In this document: positions 34,620 through 43,116 of the stretch, piece after piece
Layout of the letters: each line of letters begins with the position of its first letter
Position numbering within the stretch: position 1 is the first letter of the stretch
Source of the DNA: Virgisporangium ochraceum
GTDB lineage: Bacteria; Actinomycetota; Actinomycetes; Mycobacteriales; Micromonosporaceae
NCBI RefSeq assembly: GCF_016863655.1
Contig: NZ_BOPH01000125.1
Location: 1 to 64,000, forward strand
DNA length: 64,000 nt
Direction of reading: 5' to 3'
The notes under the pieces: model-generated
Seen by the model: the letters and a program-made list of their open reading frames with translations, nothing else
Database searches by the model: none
Told to the model about the DNA's origin: nothing
Made by a program: the position numbers and the translations under genes

Positions 34620-36644
34620 TCAGCCGAGCAGGTCGGGGCGCCGCCACTCCTCGCCGAGCACGTGCTGCGCCAGGAACGCGAACACCGTGGAGTACCACAC
34701 CTTCGCGTGCTGCGGCTTGAGGATCCAGTGGTTCTCGTCCGGGAAGTACAGGAACCGGTGCGGCGTCGAGCCGTCGGCCGCCGTCGACCGGGAGAGCAGG
34801 TCCCACCACAGGCCCAGCGCCTCGCCGACCGGTACCCGGTAGTCCCTGTCGCCGTGGATGACGAGCATCGGCGTGGTGATCCGGTCGGCGAACAGGTGCG
34901 GGGAGTTGGCGGCGACCATGTCCGGCGTCATCTCGCGGACCCAGTACGACGCCAGGTCCGTGGTCGCCAGCATCTGGTCCAGGTTCCACAGCGCCGCGTG
35001 CGTGACGATCGCGGCGAACCGGTCGGTGTGACCGGCGATCCAGTTGGCCATGTAGCCGCCGAAGGAGCCGCCCATCGCCGCGGTCCGCGTGGCGTCGATG
35101 TCGTCGCGCCGCTCGGCGGCGTCGGTGACCGTCATCAGGTCGGTGTACGGCGCGGCACCCCAGGCGCCCCAGCCGCGCCGGACGAAGTCGTTGCCGTACC
35201 CCGTCGACAGTGCGGGATCGGGCAGCAGCACCGCGTACCCGCGCGCGACGGCGATCCACCAGTTCCAGCGCCACGACCACGAGTTCCACGACCGCAACGG
35301 CCCGCCGTGCACCCACAGCAGCAGGGGAGCGGGCGAGTCCGGGCCGGCGCCGTGCGGCACCGCGAGCCACGCGCGCAGGGGTGTGCCGTCGGCGGCGGTG
35401 GCGGTCACCTCGTCCAGGCGCCCGGGAAGCGGCACGGCCGGCGCCGGACCGCGCAACGGCTCCACCGTTCCGGTGCCGTCGGCCGCGACCCGCACGGGCG
35501 CCGGTGGCGCGTCGACCGCCGCGCGCAACGCGTAGACCCACCGCCCGTCCGGCGACACCTGGACGTCGCTGTAGGCGCCGTCGTCGGGCGTGAGCCGGGT
35601 CGGTTCGCCGGTGGCGGCGTCGACGCGCCACAGCGGCGAGCGTCCGTCGTGGTCGGCCGCCACGACCAGCGCGGCGCCGTCGGGGGTCCAGCGTGCGGGT
35701 GACGGCCAGCGCTCCCACTTGTCCGTCAACGGCTCCACGCGACCGCCGGCGAGCGGCACGACGCCCATCCACTGGTAGGGAGGGTCCTGCGGGCCGGACC
35801 GCTGGTGCACCACGCACGCGACGCGGGCGCCGTCGGGCGAGACGCGGGGGGCCTCGTACTCGTGGTCGGCGTCGTCGGCGAGGACGCGGCGCTCGCCGCT
35901 GTGCACGTCGATCGCCACCAGCGTCCGGCGCTGGACCCCGCCGGGTTCGGCCACCAGCCACGACGCGACGACGGTGCGGCCGTCGGGCGTCACGTCGAAG
36001 TCGCTCCGGTCGAGGGCCGCGCCGACGTGACCGGTGAGGTCGCGCAGCGTCAGGGTCTCCCCGCCCGCGTCTGCGACGAGCAGGCGCGTGCGGCCGGGGC
36101 CGAGGTGGTGGTCCCAGTACCGGATCGGGTAGCCCTCGTGCAGGATCGCCGTCACCTTCGCCTCGGTGCGCGGGTCCCGGAGCTCCTTGTCGTTGTCCGG
36201 GCCGGTCGCCGACGGCAGGAGGTCCGATCCGATGACCACCCGTCCCGACGCGCTGACCCGGACGCTGCCGACGCCGCTGGACGGGTCCGCGACCACGCGG
36301 GCGTCGCCGCCGTCACACGGCTGCAGCCACAGCGCGGTGGGGTCGTCGTCGGTGTCGCCGTCCGGTGCGGGCCGCGAGGAGGTGAAGAGCAGGTGACCGT
36401 CGGGCGTGAACCCCACCGCCGACTCGCCCTTCCCGCTGCGGGTGAGGCGTCGCGCCGGCCGGTCGCCGTCCGGGTCGACCTCCCACAGGGACGTCACGTA
36501 CCGGGTCTTCGTGCGGTCGAGGGTCCCCACGCCCACGACCAGGCGGCGCCCGTCCGGCGACAGCCTGAGCCCGGACACCCTGGGCAGGGCGACGTAGGCG
36601 TCGAGGTCGAGGAAGGGCTCACCCGCGGAGGCGTCGGCGATCAT
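34620..36644 (-). CDS. S9-family (prolyl-oligopeptidase-like) peptidase
   Basis: 674-aa cytosolic peptidase. Residues about 1-400 form a WD-like beta-propeller with repeated SPDGRRLVV, TPDGHLLF and SPDGRWVYAL units. The C-terminal alpha/beta-hydrolase carries Ser in MGGSFGGYMANW (about 545), Asp in IHGDRDYRVP (about 615) and His in PDENHWILKP (about 655). Acylaminoacyl-peptidase or dipeptidyl-peptidase type. ATG 36644. No signal peptide. Confidence 0.93.
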   Translation of the reverse strand: MIADASAGEPFLDLDAYVALPRVSGLRLSPDGRRLVVGVGTLDRTKTRYVTSLWEVDPDGDRPARRLTRSGKGESAVGFTPDGHLLFTSSRPAPDGDTDDDPTALWLQPCDGGDARVVADPSSGVGSVRVSASGRVVIGSDLLPSATGPDNDKELRDPRTEAKVTAILHEGYPIRYWDHHLGPGRTRLLVADAGGETLTLRDLTGHVGAALDRSDFDVTPDGRTVVASWLVAEPGGVQRRTLVAIDVHSGERRVLADDADHEYEAPRVSPDGARVACVVHQRSGPQDPPYQWMGVVPLAGGRVEPLTDKWERWPSPARWTPDGAALVVAADHDGRSPLWRVDAATGEPTRLTPDDGAYSDVQVSPDGRWVYALRAAVDAPPAPVRVAADGTGTVEPLRGPAPAVPLPGRLDEVTATAADGTPLRAWLAVPHGAGPDSPAPLLLWVHGGPLRSWNSWSWRWNWWIAVARGYAVLLPDPALSTGYGNDFVRRGWGAWGAAPYTDLMTVTDAAERRDDIDATRTAAMGGSFGGYMANWIAGHTDRFAAIVTHAALWNLDQMLATTDLASYWVREMTPDMVAANSPHLFADRITTPMLVIHGDRDYRVPVGEALGLWWDLLSRSTAADGSTPHRFLYFPDENHWILKPQHAKVWYSTVFAFLAQHVLGEEWRRPDLLG

Positions 36645-36704
36645 GATGCCTTTCTATCACCGCCGGTGCGGACCGCCGCCCGGCTTCCGACCGGATCCGA
36701 ACGC

Positions 36705-37141
36705 TCAGGTGCGCCAGCGCGCCAGTGGCCGCCGTTCCGCCTCCACGTAGTCGGAGCACAGCCGCACGGCACGTTCCCGTAGCGCCGTGAGGTCGGCGTC
36801 GGGGCGGTGCCGGGCGCCCCAGATCTCGGCTTCGAGGTCGATCGCGGCCTGTTCCCACGGTTTCTCCGGACCGCTCAGGTCGCTGTCCTCGCGGTCGATG
36901 CGCTGTTCGTAGGCCCGCCGGCCGAGGCCGCGGAAGCCGATGATGGAGCACCACGTTTCGTCGTCGAGGCTCAGTACGGTCGGTAGCGACGGCCGCCACC
37001 GGAGACGCCGAGGGCAGGCAGCAGGACCTCATCGAACGTCGATCCCCGGTCCGGCGCCACCCCCTCGAAGGCCGCGATCGCGGCGCTGGCGGCACGGAGT
37101 GCTTCAAGATCGCGATCCGCGGAACGAATGCGCGGCTGGGC
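36705..37141 (-). pseudogene. frameshifted remnant of an unrecognised gene
   Basis: Two consecutive minus-strand frames read as protein but neither has an ATG, GTG or TTG start. Frame one (37141 to stop at 36971) reads LEALRAASAAIAAFEGVAPD and GSTFDEVLLPALGVSGG. Frame two (stop at 36705) reads DDETWCSIIGFRGLGRRAYE and LEAEIWGARHRPDADLTALR. They meet at TAC TGA / CTG AGC. Likely one broken gene with lost 5' end; family unknown. An alternative is a coupled 89-aa gene starting at CTG 36974. Confidence 0.5.
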
Positions 37142-37672
37142 TCAAGGTTTCTTCCGCGGAGCGCGATCATGGGGGCGGGTCGGTCGTGTTGGGCGTAGAG
37201 GGTGGCCGATCAGCTGGGGTGGCAGGCCCGAATGGTGGCCGGTGGCCGATCGTGGAGAGAAGGTGCTGTTGTCACGGGAGTTTCTCGCCACGATCGCGGC
37301 CCGACGCGGCTGACAGCCTCCTCGAACCTGTGTGGGATCTGGACGATCGCCGGAGCCGGGCCGCGAAGGTCACTCACGGTGGCATCGTCCGGGCGACCCG
37401 GCATCGGTGATCAACTTCTCTGGAACGAACGTGAAGTCACGCTGCACTTTTCTTCCAGAAAAGTTGATCATCCCGGAGTGTCAGGTCGTTGAATCCGACC
37501 GAACCGGACGCCGATGTTCGGGCGAACCGGCTGCGGCGAGCACCCGGGGTGACGCTGCGCGATAGCCGCGTGCGCAAACCCGCCGCCGCCCAGAATCTCA
37601 AACCGCCTCTCACACAACGATCACGGCGCCGAGACCTCCGTGCGCAGATCGCCCGGCGTCTAGGATCCGGTC
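37142..37672. other. non-coding region with repeat-like sequence
   Basis: No intact gene. The stretch has somewhat lower GC, direct repeats of GTGGCCGATC and a long inverted repeat at 37409-37469 with a smaller CGTGA/TCACG stem in its loop. It looks like a dispersed intergenic element rather than promoter DNA alone. The GNAT gene begins immediately after. Confidence 0.45.
37409..37469. repeat. 17-bp inverted repeat GATCAACTT...AAGTTGATC
   Basis: Arms 37409-37425 and 37453-37469 match at 16 of 17 positions (core GATCAACTT and TCTGGAA), separated by 27 bases that contain a nested CGTGA-AG-TCACG stem. The AT-rich arms stand out from the GC-rich surroundings. Candidate dispersed palindromic element or insertion-sequence remnant. 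Confidence 0.7.
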
Positions 37673-38170
37673 GTGGGACCGGTGACGGTCCGGCCCGCGC
37701 GGGTCGGAGACGTGGCGCGGATGGCGCGCGTCAACGTGCGGTGCTGGCAGGAGACCTACCGCGGTCTCATGCCCGACGCGGTGCTCGACGACCCCGGGTT
37801 CGTGGCCGCCCGCGAGCGGTTCTGGACCGTCGCCCTGACCGACGGGCGGTACCGCGCGAACCGGGCGGCCGTCGCCGAGCGCGGTGGCGAGCTGGTCGGT
37901 ATCGCCATGTCGGGCCCGCCCCTCGACGCCGACGCGGCCTGGGACCGGCAGCTGTACATCCTGTACGTGCTGAAAGCCGACCACGGCACGGGTGCCGGGC
38001 CGGCCCTGCTGGAAGCGGTGGTCGATCCAGCCGAGGCGGTCGCGCTGTGGGTCGCGGATCCCAATCCCCGAGCCCAGGCGTTCTACCGCAGACACGGCTT
38101 CGTCGCCGACGGGGCGTCCCAGGTCGACGGCGGCGTCCGCGAGGTCCGCATGGTGCGCCGCCCGCGGTAA
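37673..38170 (+). CDS. GNAT-family N-acetyltransferase
   Basis: 165-aa acetyltransferase: VTVRPARVGDVARMARVNVR at the N terminus, LYILYVLKADHGTGAGPALL as the acetyl-CoA strand-loop (the usual QxxGxG/A is GTGAG here) and RAQAFYRRHGFVADG at the C terminus. Substrate unknown. GTG 37673 is the chosen start. It ends next to a strong bidirectional hairpin terminator. Confidence 0.9.
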   Translation: MGPVTVRPARVGDVARMARVNVRCWQETYRGLMPDAVLDDPGFVAARERFWTVALTDGRYRANRAAVAERGGELVGIAMSGPPLDADAAWDRQLYILYVLKADHGTGAGPALLEAVVDPAEAVALWVADPNPRAQAFYRRHGFVADGASQVDGGVREVRMVRRPR

Positions 38171-38172
38171 GG

Positions 38173-38215
38173 GCGCGCCCGGCCACCGGTCGGGGGATGC
38201 GGTGGCCGGGCGCGC
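38173..38215. terminator. 16-bp perfect-stem bidirectional terminator
   Basis: GCGCGCCCGGCCACCG (38173-38188) pairs perfectly with CGGTGGCCGGGCGCGC (38200-38215) around an 11-base loop. It lies exactly between two convergent genes (ends 38170 and 38222), so it serves both. Confidence 0.85.
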
Positions 38216-38221
38216 GGTCCA

Positions 38222-38734
38222 TCACGGGTCGACGATGCGGAACGTCTGGAAGTTGTTCCAGTCGCACGGCTGCGTGGTGAACTGCATGTCACCGGTGATC
38301 GACGCGGTCAGGCACCGTCCGGTGCTCTTCTGCTGCCACGAGACGAACCCGCCGCCCCAGTCGTACTTGCGCCACACCTGGGTGTCGTTGCCCTGCCACG
38401 GCCGGGTCACGGCGAGCCACCCGGCGGCGGCCCAGTCGTAGGCGTCGAGGTACCGGCCGGTGCTGCGCTGCTGGATCGTGTACGTACCCGGACCCACGTT
38501 GGCGACGATCCACTCCTGGGTGAAGTTCGCCTGGTACGAGCGGAGCACGACCCGGAAGTCCATGCCCGGGTAGTCGTAGGCGTCGAGCATCATCGGCCCG
38601 CTGCCCAGCGTGATCCGTACCCGCTCCGATGACGCCGCGGCGGCCGACGCGGGCGCGCCGGCACTCGACACCACCGCGGCGGCCACAGCGAGCAGGGCGA
38701 GCCCGCGTACGCCGAATCTCTTCAAGGTCTTCAT
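38222..38734 (-). CDS. secreted ricin-B-like lectin protein
   Basis: 170-aa secreted beta-trefoil protein. ATG 38734 (GGAGG 8 bases upstream) starts a signal peptide (KTLKRFGVRGLALLAVAAAV..ASA). The mature part contains repeats YTIQQRSTGRYLDAY and WQQKSTGRCLTASI, typical of ricin-type sugar-binding repeats, and ends QPCDWNNFQTFRIVD. Likely binds extracellular polysaccharide; no catalytic domain. It resembles the other lectin-like protein at 21280 only in fold. Confidence 0.75.
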   Translation of the reverse strand: MKTLKRFGVRGLALLAVAAAVVSSAGAPASAAAASSERVRITLGSGPMMLDAYDYPGMDFRVVLRSYQANFTQEWIVANVGPGTYTIQQRSTGRYLDAYDWAAAGWLAVTRPWQGNDTQVWRKYDWGGGFVSWQQKSTGRCLTASITGDMQFTTQPCDWNNFQTFRIVDP

Positions 38735-38806
38735 GGGAATGTCCTCCATAGGTGATCGTGCCCGTGACGGGCACGACGACCAGGGTTCCCGAACGGCCGG
38801 CGCCGT

Positions 38807-39358
38807 TCATGAAGACGATCGGGAGGTTTCCTGGAGAGCGGCCGCCAGGCTGTCGTGGGCCTCCCGCAGAATCCGGTCGGACAGGTCGGTGCCGGCGGTG
38901 GCGCGTGCGAGGACGATAGCGCCGACCATCGTGCTCAGCGCGGCCAGGTCGCCGCCGAGCAGGCGGGCGTACGCCTCCACCCCGTCGGCGAACACGGCGC
39001 GGGCCGGTGTGTCGGCGCCGGAGTGGGCCAGGTCGACTCCGAAGCCGGCGGTCGGGCAGCCGTCGCCGGGGGAGTCGCGGTGCCCGGGCGACAGGTACCG
39101 GGCGAGGAACGCCTCGCGGGTCTCCCCGGCGGTGGCCAGGCGCTCGGCCTGCTGGGCGAACGCCTGCCCCACCGCCTCGGCCACCAGCGCCTCCTTGGAG
39201 GCGAAGTGCTTGTAGAACCCGCCGTGGGTGAGGCCCGCCTCGGTCATCACGTCGGCCACGCTCACCCCGGCCGCGCCCCGCTCCCGGAACAGCCGGGCCG
39301 CCGTCTCGACGATTCGCTTCCGGTTCTCCCGCGCCTGCGACTGCGACACCCGTCCCAT
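38807..39358 (-). CDS. TetR-family repressor paired with the SDR gene
   Basis: 183-aa TetR regulator with a typical N-terminal helix-turn-helix (RIVETAARLFRERGAAGVSV; MTEAGLTHGGFYKHFASKEA). ATG 39358 precedes RVSQSQARENRKRIVETA. It diverges from the SDR gene with a 22-bp perfect operator between them, the normal arrangement for a local repressor whose ligand is a substrate of the dehydrogenase. Confidence 0.92.
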   Translation of the reverse strand: MGRVSQSQARENRKRIVETAARLFRERGAAGVSVADVMTEAGLTHGGFYKHFASKEALVAEAVGQAFAQQAERLATAGETREAFLARYLSPGHRDSPGDGCPTAGFGVDLAHSGADTPARAVFADGVEAYARLLGGDLAALSTMVGAIVLARATAGTDLSDRILREAHDSLAAALQETSRSSS

Positions 39359-39368
39359 GCGACCCAGC

Positions 39369-39390
39369 ATAGATGACAGGTGTCATCTAT
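39369..39390. promoter_or_regulatory. TetR operator, 10-bp perfect arms
   Basis: Arms ATAGATGACA (39369-39378) and TGTCATCTAT (39381-39390) flank a GG centre, located 10 bases from the TetR ATG and 39 bases from the SDR ATG. Symmetry and length fit a TetR dimer site that would repress both divergent genes. Confidence 0.85.
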
Positions 39391-39398
39391 CACGTTGT

Positions 39399-39428
39399 GC
39401 CGTTAGATGATGAGCGTAATCTAACGGC
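39399..39428. promoter_or_regulatory. second inverted repeat abutting the SDR start
   Basis: GCCGTTAGAT (39399-39408) and ATCTAACGGC (39419-39428) are perfect 10-base arms with a 10-base spacer, ending one base before the ATG at 39430. It shares only the AGAT core with the TetR site. As RNA it would form a hairpin hiding the start; as DNA it could bind a second regulator. Confidence 0.7.
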
Positions 39429-39429
39429 C

Positions 39430-40101
39430 ATGGACCTCTCGAACGCAGTCGCCCTCGTCACCGGCGCCAACCGCGGCCTCGGCCGGCATTTCGCCGCCCA
39501 GCTGCTCGAACGCGGCGCGAAGGTGTACGCCGGTGCCCGCAACCCCGCCTCCGTCGACCTCCCCGGCGCCGTGCCGGTCCAGCTCGACGTCACCGACCCG
39601 GCGTCCGTGGCGCGCGCGGCACGGGCCGCTCCCGACGTCACGGTTCTCATCAACAACGCCGGTTCGTCCACCGGCCAGCCCCTCATCGACGGCGACCTCG
39701 ACCTCATCCGCCTGGAGATGGAGACCCACTTCTTCGGCACGCTCGCCGTCACGCGCGCGTTCGCGCCGGTCATCGAGGCCAACGGCGGCGGCGCCGTGCT
39801 CAACGTCCTGTCGGTGCTGTCGTGGTACCACCCGGCCGCGCTCGGTGGGTACAACGCCGCCAAGGCCGCCGGCTGGGCGCTGACCAACTCGGTGCGCGAA
39901 CAGCTCGCGCCGCGCGGCATCACCGTGTCCGCCCTCCACGTCGGCTACATGGACACCGACATGGCCGCGTCGGTTCCGAAAGAGCGGAAGATCGCTCCGG
40001 GACCGGTGGCGGCGCAGGCCCTCGACGCGATCGAGGCCGGCGTACCGGAGATCCTCGCCGACGACCTCACCCGCGGCGTGAAGGCGGCCCTGGCGGGTTG
40101 A
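39430..40101 (+). CDS. short-chain dehydrogenase/reductase
   Basis: 223-aa classical SDR oxidoreductase. NAD(P) loop VTGANRGLGRHFA (Gly-rich), NNAG at about residue 76, catalytic Ser in VLNVLSVLSWYH, Tyr-x-x-x-Lys in YNAAKAAG. Substrate unknown. Start ATG 39430; no Shine-Dalgarno is visible because an inverted repeat occupies that place, so the message may be leaderless or translationally controlled. Its 3' end overlaps the convergent HNH-like gene by 35 bases. Confidence 0.93.
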   Translation: MDLSNAVALVTGANRGLGRHFAAQLLERGAKVYAGARNPASVDLPGAVPVQLDVTDPASVARAARAAPDVTVLINNAGSSTGQPLIDGDLDLIRLEMETHFFGTLAVTRAFAPVIEANGGGAVLNVLSVLSWYHPAALGGYNAAKAAGWALTNSVREQLAPRGITVSALHVGYMDTDMAASVPKERKIAPGPVAAQALDAIEAGVPEILADDLTRGVKAALAG

Positions 40102-40783
40102 GGCGGCCGGTGGCGACGGTGTCGCGGTCGGCGGCGTCGGGTGGGGGCCGCACCGTCACGCCGGCGTCGGTGAGGATGCTCAGGTCCAGCGTCCACTGGA
40201 GCTGTGACAGGCGGAACCACACCTCGAACGCGACCTCCACGTGTTCGCGGGCCCGCGCCTCGGTCATGCCGGTGACCGCCATCAGGTGCGCGTACGCCTC
40301 CCGCTCGCGCCCGCGCACCTGGGCCAGCCCGAAGTGGGTGACCGTGTGGCAGGCGCTGCACAGGCAGATGAGCCGGCCCAGCCGCTGGACCCGCGTCCGG
40401 TCGTCGTAGGTCCACCGCTCGTGGGCCTCGAGCCACCGCTTCGCGGCCGGGTTTCCGGCGGCGCCGCACACCTCGCACCGGTGCCCGGCCCGCCGGGTGA
40501 TCATGCGCCGCAGCCGTTCCCAGTCGCGGTGGTCGACGCACGACCGGACGTTGGTGAACCAGCAGCTGCGCGGCACCAGGTCGACGAACAGGCCGGCGCC
40601 GAGCGAGCGGTCCTCGCCGGGCAGCAGGTCGGGCACGTCCGGCATCGCGGCCCACGGGTCGAGGGCCGCGATGCCGGATCTCGGTGCGTACCACCGCTTC
40701 GCCGCCGGGTCCCACCGGGCGCCGGCCCGCTTGGCGGCGTCCTTGTCCGCGAACGGCACGTCGAGCCAGAGTCGTCCGGTCAC
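40067..40783 (-). CDS. DUF5710 plus HNH-like zinc protein
   Basis: 238-aa protein with two parts. The N terminus (LWLDVPFADKDAAKRAGARW, then KRWYAP) matches the DUF5710 domain found next to DNA primase or mobile-element proteins. The middle (HRCEVCGAAGN, LEAHERWTYDD, LICLCSACHTVTHFG) has the paired CxxC and His layout of HNH/zinc-ribbon nucleases, though the classic Asn is not evident. Function perhaps nucleic-acid binding. ATG 40783. Confidence 0.75.
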   Translation of the reverse strand: MTGRLWLDVPFADKDAAKRAGARWDPAAKRWYAPRSGIAALDPWAAMPDVPDLLPGEDRSLGAGLFVDLVPRSCWFTNVRSCVDHRDWERLRRMITRRAGHRCEVCGAAGNPAAKRWLEAHERWTYDDRTRVQRLGRLICLCSACHTVTHFGLAQVRGREREAYAHLMAVTGMTEARAREHVEVAFEVWFRLSQLQWTLDLSILTDAGVTVRPPPDAADRDTVATGRLNPPGPPSRRG

Positions 40784-40799
40784 CCGGAAATTATGACCG

Positions 40800-42560
40800 T
40801 CAGACGAGACCGAAGATGGACTGCGTGTACGCGTCCTGGTTGGGGGTGGTCACCCCGGGCCGGCCGCGGAAGTCGACCCAGCACGGGTGGAGCTGGAAGT
40901 CCCAGCCCATCGCGATGCCCGTGTAGTCGCCGATGAACACGCCCTGGATCTGGGTTCCGTCGGGGTTGCCCTGGGTGAACTGCACCTGCGGGTTCTGGGT
41001 CTGCGTGGTGATCCGCCGGACCCGCGCGCCGTCGATGCCGGTGCTCCAGGCGGCCGAGTACGCGTAGTCGAGGCCGATCCCGTTCGGGTCGTACCTGCGC
41101 GTGTAGTACGACACGGCGACCCGGCTGGCCAGCGACGTCACCGCCGGGAACACCTCGTCCTGCGGGCTGCCGACGGTCATGGTCCTGCTCCAGTTCTCGC
41201 CGTGCCGGCCGCGGACGACGAACACGTCGCCGTTGGTCCGCACCGACTGGCCCTCCGGGGTGTAGGTGCCGTTGCGGTCGTCGGCCCACGTCAGCCACAC
41301 CTGGTCGGTGACCGGGTCGTAGGAGGCCAGCGGGTAGCTGTTGATCCGGAAGTTCTGACCGGTGAGCGTCGGCCGGCCGACGACCGGGTTCAGCGGGAAG
41401 TTGAAGTTCACGTCGACCTCGGTGTGGTGGAACGTCCGTCCCCCGTCCCGCGAGGTCGACACGACGACCGCGTCGTGGTCCTCGAAGCCGGTGCACTCGA
41501 CGTCGCCGCAGACGGATGCCTCGTGCGCCACGTACAGCGAGCCGTCGCGGCCGAGGACCGGGTTCGAACCCTGCGCGTACGGGGTGATGCCGCCGCTGAA
41601 CCCGTCCAGCGCCGGCGAGACGCGCACGACCGGCGACCAGGTGGTGCCGAAGTCGGTCGACTTCGACATGACGATCGGCGACTCGAGGTAGCCGTCGGCC
41701 GTGTAGGTGAAGCGCGTCCACGTCACGTAGACCGTGCCCGAGTGCGGGTCGGCCGTGACCCAGTTCTTGTCGTTGAAGAACTGCGTCGGGACCGGCGTGC
41801 CGGCCGGCGTGACGCCGTCGAGCCGGATGATTCGCGGCTCGCTCCACGTCAGCCCACCGTCGCGGGAGACCGACACGACCTGTCCGCTCGCCTGCTGCGT
41901 CCCGTCGGTGGGGACGACGCGGCTGAACACCAGGTTCGAGTAGTAGACCGTGTTGTTCGGGCCGAACGCGATCGACGGGTCACCGACCGAGTCCATATAG
42001 GACAGTGCGCCCACGGCGCCGGTGTGGAAGGCGAGCCTCGGCAGCTGGACGTTCGTCCACGTGCGTCCGCCGTCGAAGGTCGTGTACGCCCAGCCCGACC
42101 CGTCGTTGCGACCGATGCGCGGGTTGAAGACCCGGTAGTCGTTGGCGCCGGCGACGAGGTTCTTCGGGTTGTACGGGTTGACCGCGATCGTGGTCTCGTT
42201 CTGGGCGGTCGGGCAGCCCTGCTGGGTGCCGGCCTCGACCACGCGGTCACCGACGATCTGGTCGACGTTGGGCGCCGGGTTGCGGTACGGGTTCGTGTCC
42301 GGCAGGTACGTCTGGCACAGGGCACCGGGCGCGTTGGGCGCCTCCGCGCCGGTGCCGCCCGGACGGCGGGCCTCGTACGTCTCCTTGATCAGGCGGTTCG
42401 GGTACCGGTGCGCGGGCAGCGCGGCGGCCGTGCGGGCGGCGGCCCCGCCGGCCTGCTCGTGCGGTGCGGGCGGGTCGGCGTGGGCGGCCGCCGGCGTCAG
42501 CGGGACGAGGGAGGCGACCAGCGCGACCGCGAACACCGGGGCGGACGATCGACGTCTCAT
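40800..42560 (-). CDS. secreted sialidase-like BNR-repeat protein
   Basis: 586-aa exported protein. Signal peptide MRRRSSAPVFAVALVASLVP..AHA. The body is a six-bladed-propeller type with at least four Asp-box (BNR) motifs: TFDGGRTWTN, SRDGGLTWSEP, STDFGTTWSP and SRDGGRTFHH. Such proteins are exo-sialidases or non-catalytic glycan binders; catalytic Arg/Tyr residues cannot be assigned by eye. ATG 42560 has GAGGAGA upstream. Confidence 0.85.
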   Translation of the reverse strand: MRRRSSAPVFAVALVASLVPLTPAAAHADPPAPHEQAGGAAARTAAALPAHRYPNRLIKETYEARRPGGTGAEAPNAPGALCQTYLPDTNPYRNPAPNVDQIVGDRVVEAGTQQGCPTAQNETTIAVNPYNPKNLVAGANDYRVFNPRIGRNDGSGWAYTTFDGGRTWTNVQLPRLAFHTGAVGALSYMDSVGDPSIAFGPNNTVYYSNLVFSRVVPTDGTQQASGQVVSVSRDGGLTWSEPRIIRLDGVTPAGTPVPTQFFNDKNWVTADPHSGTVYVTWTRFTYTADGYLESPIVMSKSTDFGTTWSPVVRVSPALDGFSGGITPYAQGSNPVLGRDGSLYVAHEASVCGDVECTGFEDHDAVVVSTSRDGGRTFHHTEVDVNFNFPLNPVVGRPTLTGQNFRINSYPLASYDPVTDQVWLTWADDRNGTYTPEGQSVRTNGDVFVVRGRHGENWSRTMTVGSPQDEVFPAVTSLASRVAVSYYTRRYDPNGIGLDYAYSAAWSTGIDGARVRRITTQTQNPQVQFTQGNPDGTQIQGVFIGDYTGIAMGWDFQLHPCWVDFRGRPGVTTPNQDAYTQSIFGLV

Positions 42561-42701
42561 GATTCTCCTCTGCGGAGGGCAGAACCTGTCGACCCGATTC
42601 GACCAATGATCGGCCTTGATCGATAGAAGTCCGCGGCCGGGAACGGGTGACGGAGAGGGTGCCATATCCTGGTCGGCGGCACCGCACACCGAGGAGAGAC
42701 C

Positions 42702-43112
42702 GTGGAACTGAAGCCAGTGGCGGCCACCGCCAGGATGCCGGCGGAGCGGTTCGTCGGCGACGTCTACATGACACCGGTGTACAGCGGTACCGGACCGTCG
42801 CGGATGACCGTCGCGTTGGTGCGGTTCACTCCCGGCGCGCGCACCAACTGGCACGTGCACGCCGTCGGGCAGACGCTGCACGTCACCGAGGGCGTGGGAC
42901 TGGTCGGCATCCGCGACGGATCGGTGATCCGGGTCCGCGCCGGCGACACGGTCGTCTGCCCGCCCGGGGAGGACCACTGGCACGGCGCCGCCGCCGACAC
43001 GTTCATGAGCCATCTGGCGATGCTCGAGGCGAAGCCCGACGGCGGCGACCCGACCACGTGGATGGAGCCGGTGCCGGACGACCTCTACCGCGCCGCGAAC
43101 GACACGGTGTGA
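42702..43112 (+). CDS. cupin-domain protein
   Basis: 136-aa single-domain cupin: TPGARTNWHVHAVGQTLHVT supplies His-x-His and a Gln in place of Glu, and CPPGEDHWHGA supplies the late His. Likely binds Mn, Fe or Zn. Similar small cupins act as isomerases or dioxygenases or are linked to carboxymuconolactone decarboxylase-like pathways; the substrate is unknown. GTG 42702, preceded by GAGGAGAG. Confidence 0.88.
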   Translation: MELKPVAATARMPAERFVGDVYMTPVYSGTGPSRMTVALVRFTPGARTNWHVHAVGQTLHVTEGVGLVGIRDGSVIRVRAGDTVVCPPGEDHWHGAAADTFMSHLAMLEAKPDGGDPTTWMEPVPDDLYRAANDTV

Positions 43113-43116
43113 CCGG

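Noticed and set aside
37673..38170. Possible link of the GNAT gene with the upstream remnant as one operon
   Set aside because: They are on opposite strands and separated by more than 500 bases of repeat-like DNA.
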